Assembly (NCBI GenBank): GCA_024743175.1
Contig: JANSXA010000013.1
Location: 62,001 to 126,000 of the forward strand
DNA: 64,000 nucleotides
Source: Pseudomonadaceae bacterium
Lineage (GTDB): Bacteria; Pseudomonadota; Gammaproteobacteria; Pseudomonadales; Azotimanducaceae
Reading direction: 5' to 3'
Below the pieces are notes generated by a model that saw only the letters and a program-made list of their open reading frames with translations, was not told the DNA's origin and ran no database searches. A program made the translations under genes and the position numbers. Shown piece after piece: positions 16,650 through 24,949 of the stretch; within the stretch, counting starts at the first letter, position 1, and the number at the start of each line of letters is the position of its first letter.

Positions 16650-17441
16650 ATGAGTTACGAAACTATTATTACTGAAAACATCAATTCAGTTCTGCTCATT
16701 ACTCTGAATCGACCTGAGCGGCTGAATGCCTGGACGTATCAGATGGGCGCGGAACTGCGCCGCGCTATCGAGGCGGCCAACGCCGACGAAGAGGTCACCG
16801 CCATTGTTCTGACCGGTGCCGGTCGCGGCTTCTGCGCCGGAGCAGATATTGAGGCGGTGTTCAAAGCACAGAGTGATGGTGATGATATACCCAAAGAAAG
16901 GGTTGGCGACTGGGTAACGCTGGTGCGCGAATCCAAGCCCATGGTGGCGGCCATCAATGGTGCAGCGGTTGGTGTCGGGCTGACTCAGGTGCTGCCCATG
17001 GACTATCTGGTTGCTGCACAGGGCGCCAAGTTATCGGTGCGGTTTGTGAAAATGGGTCTGGTACCTGAACTGGCGAGCTCACGGTTCCTGTTTGCGCGCT
17101 GCGGTTGGGGGCAGGCCAGTGAATTAATGTTGTCCGGTAAAACGCTGCCTGCCGAGGCTGCTTTCGAGATTGGTCTGGTTGATAAAGTGGTTGCACCGGA
17201 TGAACTGGTAGAGACAGCCTGTGAAATCGCTGCAGGTATGGGTGACAATCCGCAGAGTTCACTTCGCGCAATCAAAGCGTTGATCAGCGCCAACGCCGGA
17301 TGCAACGATTATGCAGAAGTGCAGAAGCGCGAAATGTCAGCCCTGCATGAGGCGTATACGTCCAGCGAACATAAAGAAGCGATTTCCGCGTTCATGGAAA
17401 AACGTGCGCCGGATTTCAAGCGCGCACGCGCAGAGGGGTAG
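16650..17441 (+). CDS. Enoyl-CoA hydratase/isomerase family protein
   Basis: 263 residues, crotonase fold. The oxyanion-hole segments are AGADI (63-67) and NGAAVGVG (103-110), and Glu140 in LVPELASS lies at the second catalytic-glutamate position. The first catalytic glutamate position is not clearly present, so isomerase or other crotonase chemistry is possible. It would hydrate or isomerise a 2-enoyl-CoA made by the neighbouring dehydrogenases. The leader (16612-16649) is very AT-rich with AAGGAT as ribosome site. The first amidohydrolase starts six bases after its stop, giving a hydratase-amidohydrolase-amidohydrolase operon. Confidence 0.88.
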   Translation: MSYETIITENINSVLLITLNRPERLNAWTYQMGAELRRAIEAANADEEVTAIVLTGAGRGFCAGADIEAVFKAQSDGDDIPKERVGDWVTLVRESKPMVAAINGAAVGVGLTQVLPMDYLVAAQGAKLSVRFVKMGLVPELASSRFLFARCGWGQASELMLSGKTLPAEAAFEIGLVDKVVAPDELVETACEIAAGMGDNPQSSLRAIKALISANAGCNDYAEVQKREMSALHEAYTSSEHKEAISAFMEKRAPDFKRARAEG

Positions 17442-17446
17442 TTATT

Positions 17447-18586
17447 ATGGCTTATGAGATCAAGAAATTCTCTCACCCGGGTACCATCGATGCGGATGGT
17501 CATATTCTGGAGCCACCGGATCTGTGGGAAAACTATCTGGAACAGAAATATCAACATCGGGCACTGCGCATCGGTGTTGATGATGCGGGTTACGAATATC
17601 TGGAAATCGATCAGACACCTTCAAAACGCTCGCGCAAGGGGTCTTTAGGATTACTGGGCGCCATGGGTGAAGAAGATATGCGGCCGAGCCCTGAGCGCCG
17701 GTACATCGACAATATTCCTTTTGGGGCCGGTGACCCTTCCGAACGCCTGCAGTTGATGAGTCAGGAAAATCTGGAATGTACTTTGCTGTATCCAACTCTG
17801 GGTCTGCTCTGGGAAGTTGAGCTGACAGACCCTGAGCTGAGTCTGGCTTATTGCCGCGCCTATAATCGCTGGATAGCTGATTTCTGTCGGGACTCGGCAG
17901 GCAAACTGGTGCCCATTGCCCATCTAACTCTGTTGGATGTTGAGGGGTCGGTGATTGAGCTCGAGCGTGCGGTAAAAGACGGGTGCAAAGGGGCGTGGGT
18001 TAATCCGTTCAATCACAACAAGATCATTCACGGTGATCCACGGCACGATCTTTTGTACCAGAAGTGTATGGAACTGGATGTACCGTTTGCCCTGCATCCG
18101 ACCTTCACCCCACATGGAGCGGCAGAGGGCATTTTTGACTGGCCGCGTGAAGGACGGGCCTGGGCTGAAGCCATCTGGTTGCGGTCGATTGTGCAACAGG
18201 CTCTTATTTCTTATTTTTCCCTGGGTACTCTCGAGCGATTTCCGCAGCTGAAACTCGGCGTCCTGGAAGCGGGTTCTGGCTGGATTGGCGCTATGTTGGA
18301 TCGATTGGATGCGTACTCAGCATCGCTGAATATCAATAAACCCAGTGCCACAGAAATATTCCGCAAGCAGTGTTTTATCTCCGGTGATCCGGATGAAACT
18401 GCTGCGCCTTACATCATTGATCACGTGGGCGCTGACTGCTTTATGTGGGCAACGGATTATCCTCACCCGGACCACCCGCATACCTGGGTGGATGATCTGG
18501 AAACATATGCTGCGCGTCTGTCACCGGAAACCCGGCAGAAAGTATTGGGTGGTAACGTTAAGCGTATTTATCAACTGAACTGTTAA
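17447..18586 (+). CDS. Amidohydrolase-2 family metal-dependent TIM-barrel hydrolase
   Basis: 379 residues. It has the ACMSD-like amidohydrolase pattern: a DADGH metal motif (15-19) in place of HxH, which is typical of this subgroup, LHPTF with a metal His in the middle, and WATDYPHPDHP with the terminal metal/catalytic aspartate. Known relatives perform decarboxylation or C-C/C-O hydrolysis of ring-cleavage-type acids. The substrate is not predictable. It is in tandem with a paralogue at 18613 (26-base gap, GGGGAGG ribosome site) and follows an enoyl-CoA hydratase, so it probably acts on a CoA-pathway intermediate or product. Confidence 0.85.
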   Translation: MAYEIKKFSHPGTIDADGHILEPPDLWENYLEQKYQHRALRIGVDDAGYEYLEIDQTPSKRSRKGSLGLLGAMGEEDMRPSPERRYIDNIPFGAGDPSERLQLMSQENLECTLLYPTLGLLWEVELTDPELSLAYCRAYNRWIADFCRDSAGKLVPIAHLTLLDVEGSVIELERAVKDGCKGAWVNPFNHNKIIHGDPRHDLLYQKCMELDVPFALHPTFTPHGAAEGIFDWPREGRAWAEAIWLRSIVQQALISYFSLGTLERFPQLKLGVLEAGSGWIGAMLDRLDAYSASLNINKPSATEIFRKQCFISGDPDETAAPYIIDHVGADCFMWATDYPHPDHPHTWVDDLETYAARLSPETRQKVLGGNVKRIYQLNC

Positions 18587-18612
18587 GGTGATCAAAAGCG
18601 GGGAGGCTTTTA

Positions 18613-19794
18613 ATGGCTTATATCGAAAATCAGACTGTTCATGATGCGGATTCGCACGTCATGGAGTTACCCGAGAAGATCCTTGAGTATCTTGAAAGCG
18701 ATTATCAGACCGAGTTTTCAGAGTTTGCCGCAGCAAAGCTGCGCATGCCCAAAGATATTCAGGCTGCAGTAAAGCAGCAGGACGATGCTGTTTTCCGTGC
18801 GGATGAAGCCCATGAGCTGATGCTGCGGAAAAATCATCTGGCATTAGGCGCGTTTGATAACAAAGACCGTCCCCGTTGTCTCGATCTGCTGGGTTTCTCC
18901 AGTCAGCTGGTGTTCACCACGGCTGCATTGGGTAACTATGGTCTGGAAGAGGCGGGCAAAACCGTGCTGGCGTTGGCGGCTGCGCGTGCGCATAACCGCA
19001 TGAATGCTGATTTCTGTGCCGTGGATAAACGTCTGCTGGCCACCGGGTATGTGCCACTTCTGGATATTGAAGCGGCACCTGTGGTGGCTGAAGAAGCGCT
19101 GCGGCTCGGCTGCAAGGCGTTGATGATTCCTTCGAAATGCCCGACCGGTCACAGCCCGAGTCACATCGGCTTTGAGCGATTGTGGTCGCTGGCAGAAGAA
19201 GCCGGTGTGCCCATCGTTTTCCATGTGGGTGGCGAGGAAAAAATGGCGGACAGCTATTTTGAAAACGGTTTGCCTCGGGTTAAAGACTTTCACGGCGGTG
19301 AAGAAAATTTCACTGGTTTGAGTTTCATGTCTATTCCCATCGCCATCTGGCAAAGCATGGCTGCACTAATTTTTGATGGTGTGCTGGATCGTCACCCTAA
19401 TCTCAAGTTTGGTGCGATAGAGCTCGGTGCGGCATGGCTGCCCAGTTGGTTGCAGTTTATGGATTCAGCCTGGGGTGCCTTTCGCAAAGGTGAAGCGCGT
19501 TTGCAGAATTTGTCAGATCGCCCCAGTGAAATTGCCCGACGTCAGTTTCGTGTGACGCCTTATGCGCATGAGCCGACAGGTTGGATCATGGATAATTCCA
19601 GTGAGGACATGCTGTTGTTTTCATCAGACTTTCCACATGTGGAAGGCGGGCGAAATCCGATCAAACGCTTTGCAGATAACATGCCCGGATTGAGCGCTAC
19701 AGCACAACAGAAGTTTTACCGGGATAACTTCATCGATCTGATGGGTGCGGGTTTGGATGTCAGTCTGCACGATCACCCCTCCGTGGCGGCCTGA
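18613..19794 (+). CDS. Amidohydrolase-2 family protein, paralogue
   Basis: 393 residues, same fold as the preceding gene. DADSH is at 11-15, VFHVGG carries the middle metal His, and FSSDFPHVEGG is the terminal Asp motif. Sequence identity to its neighbour is low apart from the motifs, so this is an old duplication or an independent recruitment. It may form a hetero-oligomer with the first or catalyse the next step; both are inference. The following DUF1801 gene begins one base after its stop, consistent with the same transcript. Confidence 0.85.
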   Translation: MAYIENQTVHDADSHVMELPEKILEYLESDYQTEFSEFAAAKLRMPKDIQAAVKQQDDAVFRADEAHELMLRKNHLALGAFDNKDRPRCLDLLGFSSQLVFTTAALGNYGLEEAGKTVLALAAARAHNRMNADFCAVDKRLLATGYVPLLDIEAAPVVAEEALRLGCKALMIPSKCPTGHSPSHIGFERLWSLAEEAGVPIVFHVGGEEKMADSYFENGLPRVKDFHGGEENFTGLSFMSIPIAIWQSMAALIFDGVLDRHPNLKFGAIELGAAWLPSWLQFMDSAWGAFRKGEARLQNLSDRPSEIARRQFRVTPYAHEPTGWIMDNSSEDMLLFSSDFPHVEGGRNPIKRFADNMPGLSATAQQKFYRDNFIDLMGAGLDVSLHDHPSVAA

Positions 19795-19795
19795 A

Positions 19796-20221
19796 ATGGC
19801 GATATCAGAGCCAGCGCCAGCCATCGCTCAGGTGCTGGCCAGTTATCCGCCGCAGGTAACAAAGCGGCTCCAGCAGGTGCGCAGGAATATCCTGAACACG
19901 GCCCATCAGTTGGACATCGGTGAAGTAATAGAGACGCTGAAGTGGAATGAGGTGTCGTACCTGCCGGCGAAGTCTGGTGTCGGCTCGACCCTGCGAATCG
20001 GCTACAGTGATAAAATGCCGAAACGCTATCAAGTGTATGTGCATTGTGGCACAAACCTGATCGACATGTGTAAAACGCTGTTCCCGGAACTGTCCTATCA
20101 GGGTAACCGGGGGATAGCGTTTGCGCTCGATGAGCCGCTGCCCCGGGATGTATTGACCATGCTGACCGAAATGACCCTGACCTACCATCGTAACAAGCGA
20201 AAACAAGTTGCCACAGGCTGA
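19796..20221 (+). CDS. DUF1801 domain protein
   Basis: 141 residues from the ATG at 19796, directly after the amidohydrolase stop. It has the DUF1801 (YdhG-like) pattern: LKWNEVSYLP near residue 50, GSTLRIGYSD, and YQVYVHCGTNLIDMC. DUF1801 proteins have a small alpha/beta fold related to iron-chaperone frataxin-like folds, but their function is unknown. The 14-base overlap with the downstream HAD gene shows a tightly packed operon. Confidence 0.8.
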   Translation: MAISEPAPAIAQVLASYPPQVTKRLQQVRRNILNTAHQLDIGEVIETLKWNEVSYLPAKSGVGSTLRIGYSDKMPKRYQVYVHCGTNLIDMCKTLFPELSYQGNRGIAFALDEPLPRDVLTMLTEMTLTYHRNKRKQVATG

Positions 20222-20849
20222 GCACATATTCTTCGATCTGGACGGCACCCTCACCGATCCTAAACTCGGCATAACCCGGTGTCTGCAGTTTGCTCTGGCG
20301 CAAATGGGCGAGCCGGTTCCGGATACCCAGGCGCTAACCTGGTGTATCGGGCCACCCCTGCTTGACAGTTTTGCTCAGTTAGTGGGTGTCGATCGTGCGC
20401 AGCAAGGGGTTGACCTTTACCGGGAGCGTTTTGCTGAGGTTGGTCTGTTTGAAAATGATCCGTATCCGAAGATTCATGACACACTGGAATCTATTGCACA
20501 GCGTGGACACGTGTTGTTTGTGGCATCAAGCAAACCAAAAGTGTTTGTTGACCGGATTCTCGACAGATTTAAATTGATGGAATTTTTCAGCCAGACCTAT
20601 GGCTCAAACCTGGATGGCAGCTTAACCGACAAAAGTGAGTTGCTGGCCCACGCCCTGCAGCATAGTGGCGCAGCCCGGGAAAATTCTTTGATGATCGGCG
20701 ATCGTAAACATGATGCCATCGGTGCCCGGAATAACCAGATGGATTTTGTTGGGGTGTTATACGGCTATGGTGACCAGGCTGAATTTGACAACCTGGGCAT
20801 AGATGAGCTTGTGCACAACCACGCTGACCTGCTGACGGTACTGTCCTAG
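20208..20849 (+). CDS. HAD-superfamily hydrolase, phosphoglycolate-phosphatase type
   Basis: 213 residues. Motif I FFDLDGTLTD is at about 8-17 with the nucleophile Asp, motif II is VASSK, motif III is the Lys before VFVDR, and motif IV is IGDRKHDAIGA. A helical cap lies between motifs I and II, so it is a class I phosphatase for a small phosphate ester, close to the Gph/PgmB branch. The start is a TTG at 20208, placed because the catalytic motif begins only seven residues later; it overlaps the DUF1801 frame. Convergent with the DUF3089 gene seven bases away. Confidence 0.85.
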   Translation: MPQAEHIFFDLDGTLTDPKLGITRCLQFALAQMGEPVPDTQALTWCIGPPLLDSFAQLVGVDRAQQGVDLYRERFAEVGLFENDPYPKIHDTLESIAQRGHVLFVASSKPKVFVDRILDRFKLMEFFSQTYGSNLDGSLTDKSELLAHALQHSGAARENSLMIGDRKHDAIGARNNQMDFVGVLYGYGDQAEFDNLGIDELVHNHADLLTVLS

Positions 20850-20856
20850 CGGGCCG

Positions 20857-21933
20857 CTAGCGACCCAGGAATGCGGCAATACGTTCCTGCAGATTGCTGC
20901 GCATATTCATATGGAACAGGCTGTAGTCATAGATGTGCATGCTGTTGCCCAGCATCCGCGAAGGGAAAGCTTCACTTTTGAGGTTGTGTACGGCCAGCTG
21001 ACCACCCTCACACTGCGCATCAGCAACGCCAACTTCCACATTCATCGCTGTGACGTCTTCATCTGGTTCGGCGCGTCCGTAAGTTGGGTAACCGATACCC
21101 CCTGTGTTGAGGCTGTTGTCAGCGTACTCATTGTCAACTCGCCAGGTCAGCGGATTGGTGCACAACAGGTTCTGCGTATCTCCGAATGCGCCGCTGCCCC
21201 TGCCATCTATAGCGTTCCAGCCAATGGCGCATTGTGTATCCGTGGGCGTATCGCAGGCGGGTACTTCCCCCAGCTGTTCGTGAGACACTGAAAAACCAAT
21301 CAGATATGCGGCAACCATACGATTGAGCAAAGCAGTATCGGCTATTCTCGATGCTAACAGCTGGGTTGCATGTCGAGTGCCCTGGGAATGACCAGCAATG
21401 ATAAAAGGCCTGGCTGGTCCAATGCGTGTGAGAAACTCAGAGAATGCTCGATCAACATCAGCGTAGGCAAGATTCAGCGCCTGCGTGCTGCTGTCGCTCT
21501 CGTCAAGAAATGCAAAGAACGTGGCTTGCCGGTAGCGTGGTGCAAAAACATCACAACAGCCGTTAAACACCGAGGCTTGATGTCGCAGGATGCGTTGATC
21601 AACCACCCAGTTAGCGTCTTCGTCCGACAGCGGCTGGTTCCAACCAGATTTACTGATAAAAGAGGTAGGGTGGACAAAAAACACTGCAACATCAGTAGGC
21701 CTCGGCTTCACACCCTCGGGTAACTCATCAGCAGGATCCGCCAGATTGGGTAGCGAAGCCCAGTTCTGGTCGCTGCTGTAGTCAGGTGCCGCGGGTACGC
21801 TGTCAGCGCTGAAAGCCTGTTCCGGCTTAATCTGCGATCCAACCAGGGCCATCATTAAAGGTTGCCTGAACAGGTAGGCGGCAACAATTGTGACCACAAT
21901 GATGATGCCTAAGGCGAGCAGAAATTTTTTCAT
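20857..21933 (-). CDS. DUF3089 alpha/beta-hydrolase-like protein, membrane-anchored
   Basis: 358 residues. An N-terminal hydrophobic helix (about 3-22) is a signal or anchor, followed by the DUF3089 domain: VAVFFVHPTSFI, then the nucleophile elbow GHSQG near residue 190, and NLLCTNPLTWR. The fold is related to lipases and esterases with Ser in GHSQG, so a periplasmic ester hydrolase is likely. It is the third gene of a minus-strand set with the FAD-dependent oxidase and the luciferase-like enzyme, five bases after the latter. Confidence 0.82.
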   Translation of the reverse strand: MKKFLLALGIIIVVTIVAAYLFRQPLMMALVGSQIKPEQAFSADSVPAAPDYSSDQNWASLPNLADPADELPEGVKPRPTDVAVFFVHPTSFISKSGWNQPLSDEDANWVVDQRILRHQASVFNGCCDVFAPRYRQATFFAFLDESDSSTQALNLAYADVDRAFSEFLTRIGPARPFIIAGHSQGTRHATQLLASRIADTALLNRMVAAYLIGFSVSHEQLGEVPACDTPTDTQCAIGWNAIDGRGSGAFGDTQNLLCTNPLTWRVDNEYADNSLNTGGIGYPTYGRAEPDEDVTAMNVEVGVADAQCEGGQLAVHNLKSEAFPSRMLGNSMHIYDYSLFHMNMRSNLQERIAAFLGR

Positions 21934-21938
21934 ATCAC

Positions 21939-23030
21939 TTATCCTGGTCGATTGGTTCTGTCGGTAAACAGATGATTGGGTCGAATCTTCTTGTACTCCG
22001 CCAGTACCGGTGCAAACTCTTCGGGTGTGCTGGCGTGAATGATGATGCCGTCCGCACCAGCGGTAAACTGATCCACCCAGCGTTGGGCGCAGGTTTTGGC
22101 GTTGCCAGCGGCAGCGGGGCGCCAGTGTTCAGGGATCAGCTTGGCCACTTCTGCAATCTGCTGGGTGCTGGCGATGCTGTCTATTGCGCCGCCCACAGAA
22201 GTGACTGCCTTGTGGGTGCGGAAGGTTTGCAGGATGTCAGGATCCCAGTCATTAACCGCAACCAGCATGTCACCATAACCGGGTATCTGCAGGTAGGTGG
22301 CCAGCCGCGCGATGATGAACTTGAGATACTTTTCTTCAGGCACATCACACGCTGTGGCAAGCACCGACCACAGTTTGCCTTTACCCACTGTTTTACCCGC
22401 GGCTGCTTCGCCCTCCCTGAACTGCTGTACGGCGTTGCCCAATGCCTGGTCACTCATGAAGGTATGCAGATGAGCGCCGTCATAAATTGTGCCGGCGTGA
22501 CGCAGACTTTTCGGACCGAAGCCAACATATAATATCGGGATGTCTTCAGAAACATAGGGGGCAAGGCTGAGGGCCCCAAATTTGCCCAGTGCACCGTCAT
22601 GACCAACCACAGTTTCACCGCGCCACAACTTACGCATCAAGTCGACAAATTCAGCCTCGCGCGCAAAGGTAGGCGTTTTCACACCCCAGGCTTTCCAGCG
22701 CAGATTGACACCCTTGGCAAGCCCCAGCGCAAAGCGTCCGGCTGACAAGCTGTTTAACGTGGAACCCATGGAGGCGGTTACCACCGGGTGCCGTGTATTG
22801 AGATTGGTGCCCGATGTGCCTATATAAATGTTATCCGTCACTGCGGCACAGGCGCCGCAGATAGCCGCAATTTCCTTGTAGTCGGTGCGTTCCGACAACA
22901 TAACGTTGCCAATGCCCAGTTCCTCTGCGTCGCGCACCTGCTGCAACACATCCGCCGGAGTGCGGGTATGTCCAGGTAAGCCATAAAAGCCGAGTTCGGG
23001 AAATTCAGAAGTATAAGTCGGGTGTGTCAT
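21939..23030 (-). CDS. LLM-class flavin-dependent oxidoreductase
   Basis: 363 residues from the ATG at 23030; a longer frame to 23108 would run into the upstream gene and lacks homology. Luciferase-like TIM barrel: GFYGLPGHTRT, GTSGTNLNTRHPVVTAS, GRFALGLAKGVN and PILYVGFGPKSLRHAG. Relatives are often named F420-dependent, but many gammaproteobacterial members use FMNH2. It likely inserts oxygen into, or reduces, a hydrophobic substrate. It begins five bases after the stop of the FAD oxidase, so they are cotranscribed. Confidence 0.85.
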   Translation of the reverse strand: MTHPTYTSEFPELGFYGLPGHTRTPADVLQQVRDAEELGIGNVMLSERTDYKEIAAICGACAAVTDNIYIGTSGTNLNTRHPVVTASMGSTLNSLSAGRFALGLAKGVNLRWKAWGVKTPTFAREAEFVDLMRKLWRGETVVGHDGALGKFGALSLAPYVSEDIPILYVGFGPKSLRHAGTIYDGAHLHTFMSDQALGNAVQQFREGEAAAGKTVGKGKLWSVLATACDVPEEKYLKFIIARLATYLQIPGYGDMLVAVNDWDPDILQTFRTHKAVTSVGGAIDSIASTQQIAEVAKLIPEHWRPAAAGNAKTCAQRWVDQFTAGADGIIIHASTPEEFAPVLAEYKKIRPNHLFTDRTNRPG

Positions 23031-23035
23031 AAGAT

Positions 23036-24205
23036 TTACGGTTGTAGAGATTTCAAATATGGATTTAGAAACGTACCTTTGGGGTCTACGCTGTTTCTGA
23101 CCCGCCACCAGTCGTCCCAGCGCTTGTGCTGATCCGCGAGTTGGTTGCGAGACAGGTAATTGACCTTACCCCAATGGGGGCGACCTTTGTGGTGCAGGAA
23201 TATCTCCTCACAAGCTCGAAAATAGCCCTCGTCGTCGCGGGCAATATCTTCGTGCACGGAGATGGTGATTGTTGGTCGTTCATAAGCCGTAGACAGCCAG
23301 ACGTCGTCGGCAGCCAGGGTTCTGTACTCTACCGGCCAGCGCACATCAGGAAAATCTGTTGTCAGCAGCTGCTGGATATCGCGCATGCACGCAGGGCCGT
23401 GCTCAAACGGAATGCTGTATTCCATTTCCGTATGTTTGTGCGGGCGATGGTTAGGTAGAACCTCGTAACTCCAGGCGCAGCGTTCACCTTCTCCACCCAG
23501 AGGGTATTGTGCGGGTTCTTCAGTGCGGTCAATCGATTTACCCCTGGCTTCATCTGTATGGGGATACCAGAAGAACTCGTGATGACGATGCGCTGCGGCA
23601 TCTTCGGCAAAGTGGCTCAGTGTTTCGGCGAGGTTTGCGGTCCAGCTGTGTTCTTTCAGTCGATAGGCGTCTTCGAGCTGCAGGTGTAAACGGGTGATGA
23701 TGCCAAAGGCGCCCAGGTGCAGCCGACTGGCCTGCCAGAGTTCCGCATTGTGGTCGGGTCCACACTCAACCAGCTCACCGCTGGCAAGCGCGATGCGAGC
23801 GCCGATTACTGCTGAAGACAGATTTTTTAAGCGGGTGCCCGTGCCATGGGTGCCGGTAGCGGTTGCACCGCAGATGGCCTGCCGATCAATATCACCCTGG
23901 TTGGTCAGCGCCAGGCCATTGGCATGTAGAGGCTGGCCCAGCGCATAGATACGTGTACCCGCACCAACCCATGCGGTTCGAGTAGCCTGGTCTACAGCAA
24001 ACAGGCCTGTTAAACCTTGTGGATCTGCAAGAATCTCATTGCTTATGACCAGGGGTGAATGGCTGTGTGTAGCGCCAGCAACCCGAATATGCTGGCCGTT
24101 GGTGTCAGCTTGTTTTGCCAGAGCGGCAGCATCAGCTTCGCTGCGCAGAAAGGCGATGCGATTTGGTTTGGCTTTCAGTTTTCCTGACCAGTTCTGCCAG
24201 CTCAT
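23036..24205 (-). CDS. FAD-linked oxidase, aldonolactone-oxidase (ALO/GULO) family
   Basis: 389 residues, no signal peptide. The VAO-type FAD domain (about 15-185) has RVAGATHSHSPL with His47, the position that carries covalent FAD in gulonolactone oxidase relatives, and GATATGTHGTG. The C-terminal half is an ALO domain with RPHWGKVN and DPKGTFLNPYL, the end motif of this family. It oxidises an alcohol or lactone with oxygen as acceptor; in a catabolic island the substrate may be a hydroxylated compound rather than a sugar. First gene of the set 24205 to 20857, divergent from the CMD gene. Confidence 0.87.
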   Translation of the reverse strand: MSWQNWSGKLKAKPNRIAFLRSEADAAALAKQADTNGQHIRVAGATHSHSPLVISNEILADPQGLTGLFAVDQATRTAWVGAGTRIYALGQPLHANGLALTNQGDIDRQAICGATATGTHGTGTRLKNLSSAVIGARIALASGELVECGPDHNAELWQASRLHLGAFGIITRLHLQLEDAYRLKEHSWTANLAETLSHFAEDAAAHRHHEFFWYPHTDEARGKSIDRTEEPAQYPLGGEGERCAWSYEVLPNHRPHKHTEMEYSIPFEHGPACMRDIQQLLTTDFPDVRWPVEYRTLAADDVWLSTAYERPTITISVHEDIARDDEGYFRACEEIFLHHKGRPHWGKVNYLSRNQLADQHKRWDDWWRVRNSVDPKGTFLNPYLKSLQP

Positions 24206-24306
24206 TATCAGCGTTTATCCCGCAAACTGTGTGTGTTTAGAGGGGCCCACTATAGAGTGATCCTGGGCAAAAGTGGATACTGGCCCTCCATTGAAGGAGA
24301 TTGGAT

Positions 24307-24948
24307 ATGCCCAGATTAAAACAGGTACCTCGCGCGGAAGCTGATGCCAGTGTAATTCCCTATTACGACGCGCTGTTTGGACCCGACAGAGACCCTGTAG
24401 CTGAGCCAGGTACAGCAACGGGAACGCCAGGTGACTGGTGGACTGTATTTGCGCAGGTGCCGGATTGTCTGCATCACATGGTGCAGGGGTTCCAGTTCTA
24501 TCGCGGCGAAAACCGTCAGCTATCCGCACGGTTGCGTGAACTGGGTCAGGCGCGTGCTGGTTTTGCACGGGGCAGCCAGTTTGTTTTCTCCCAACACTGT
24601 AAGGCGTTACGCGCAGCGGGTTTTTCAGAAGAACAGATCAGCGCCATACCGCATTGGTCGTCAACAGATCTGTTTGCAGACGTAGAACGTGCGGTGCTGG
24701 CTTATACCGACGACCTGGTTCTTCAGGGTGGGCGCGTTGCAGACGGCACTTTTGAGCGTCTGAAGATGCACTTGAACGATGTAGAAATCATTGAACTGAC
24801 CTACATCACCTGTACCTATGAGTTACATGCCACCATGACCCGCGCCCTGCGTCTCGAGTTTGATGACGTCGATGAGCGTATTGTGGAAGTAGCGGTGCCT
24901 GAAGGCGAAAAGCGCGATATGGATTTTTTCCAGAACCTGGACGACTGA
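24307..24948 (+). CDS. Carboxymuconolactone decarboxylase (AhpD-like) family protein
   Basis: 213 residues from ATG 24307 (AGGAG seven bases upstream). All-helical CMD/AhpD-like fold with LRELGQARAGFARGSQFVFSQHCKAL, where the CxxC redox pair of AhpD is missing and only the histidine and early glutamate remain. Relatives without the cysteines act as decarboxylases or lactone-processing enzymes, or are uncharacterised. It is transcribed divergently from the FAD-linked oxidase and converges on the CoA-transferase gene one base away. Confidence 0.78.
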   Translation: MPRLKQVPRAEADASVIPYYDALFGPDRDPVAEPGTATGTPGDWWTVFAQVPDCLHHMVQGFQFYRGENRQLSARLRELGQARAGFARGSQFVFSQHCKALRAAGFSEEQISAIPHWSSTDLFADVERAVLAYTDDLVLQGGRVADGTFERLKMHLNDVEIIELTYITCTYELHATMTRALRLEFDDVDERIVEVAVPEGEKRDMDFFQNLDD

Positions 24949-24949
24949 T

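Noticed and set aside
21939-23030. Evidence for F420 metabolism
   Set aside because: An LLM-fold enzyme alone does not show F420 use, and no F420 biosynthesis gene is in the window; FMN is more likely.
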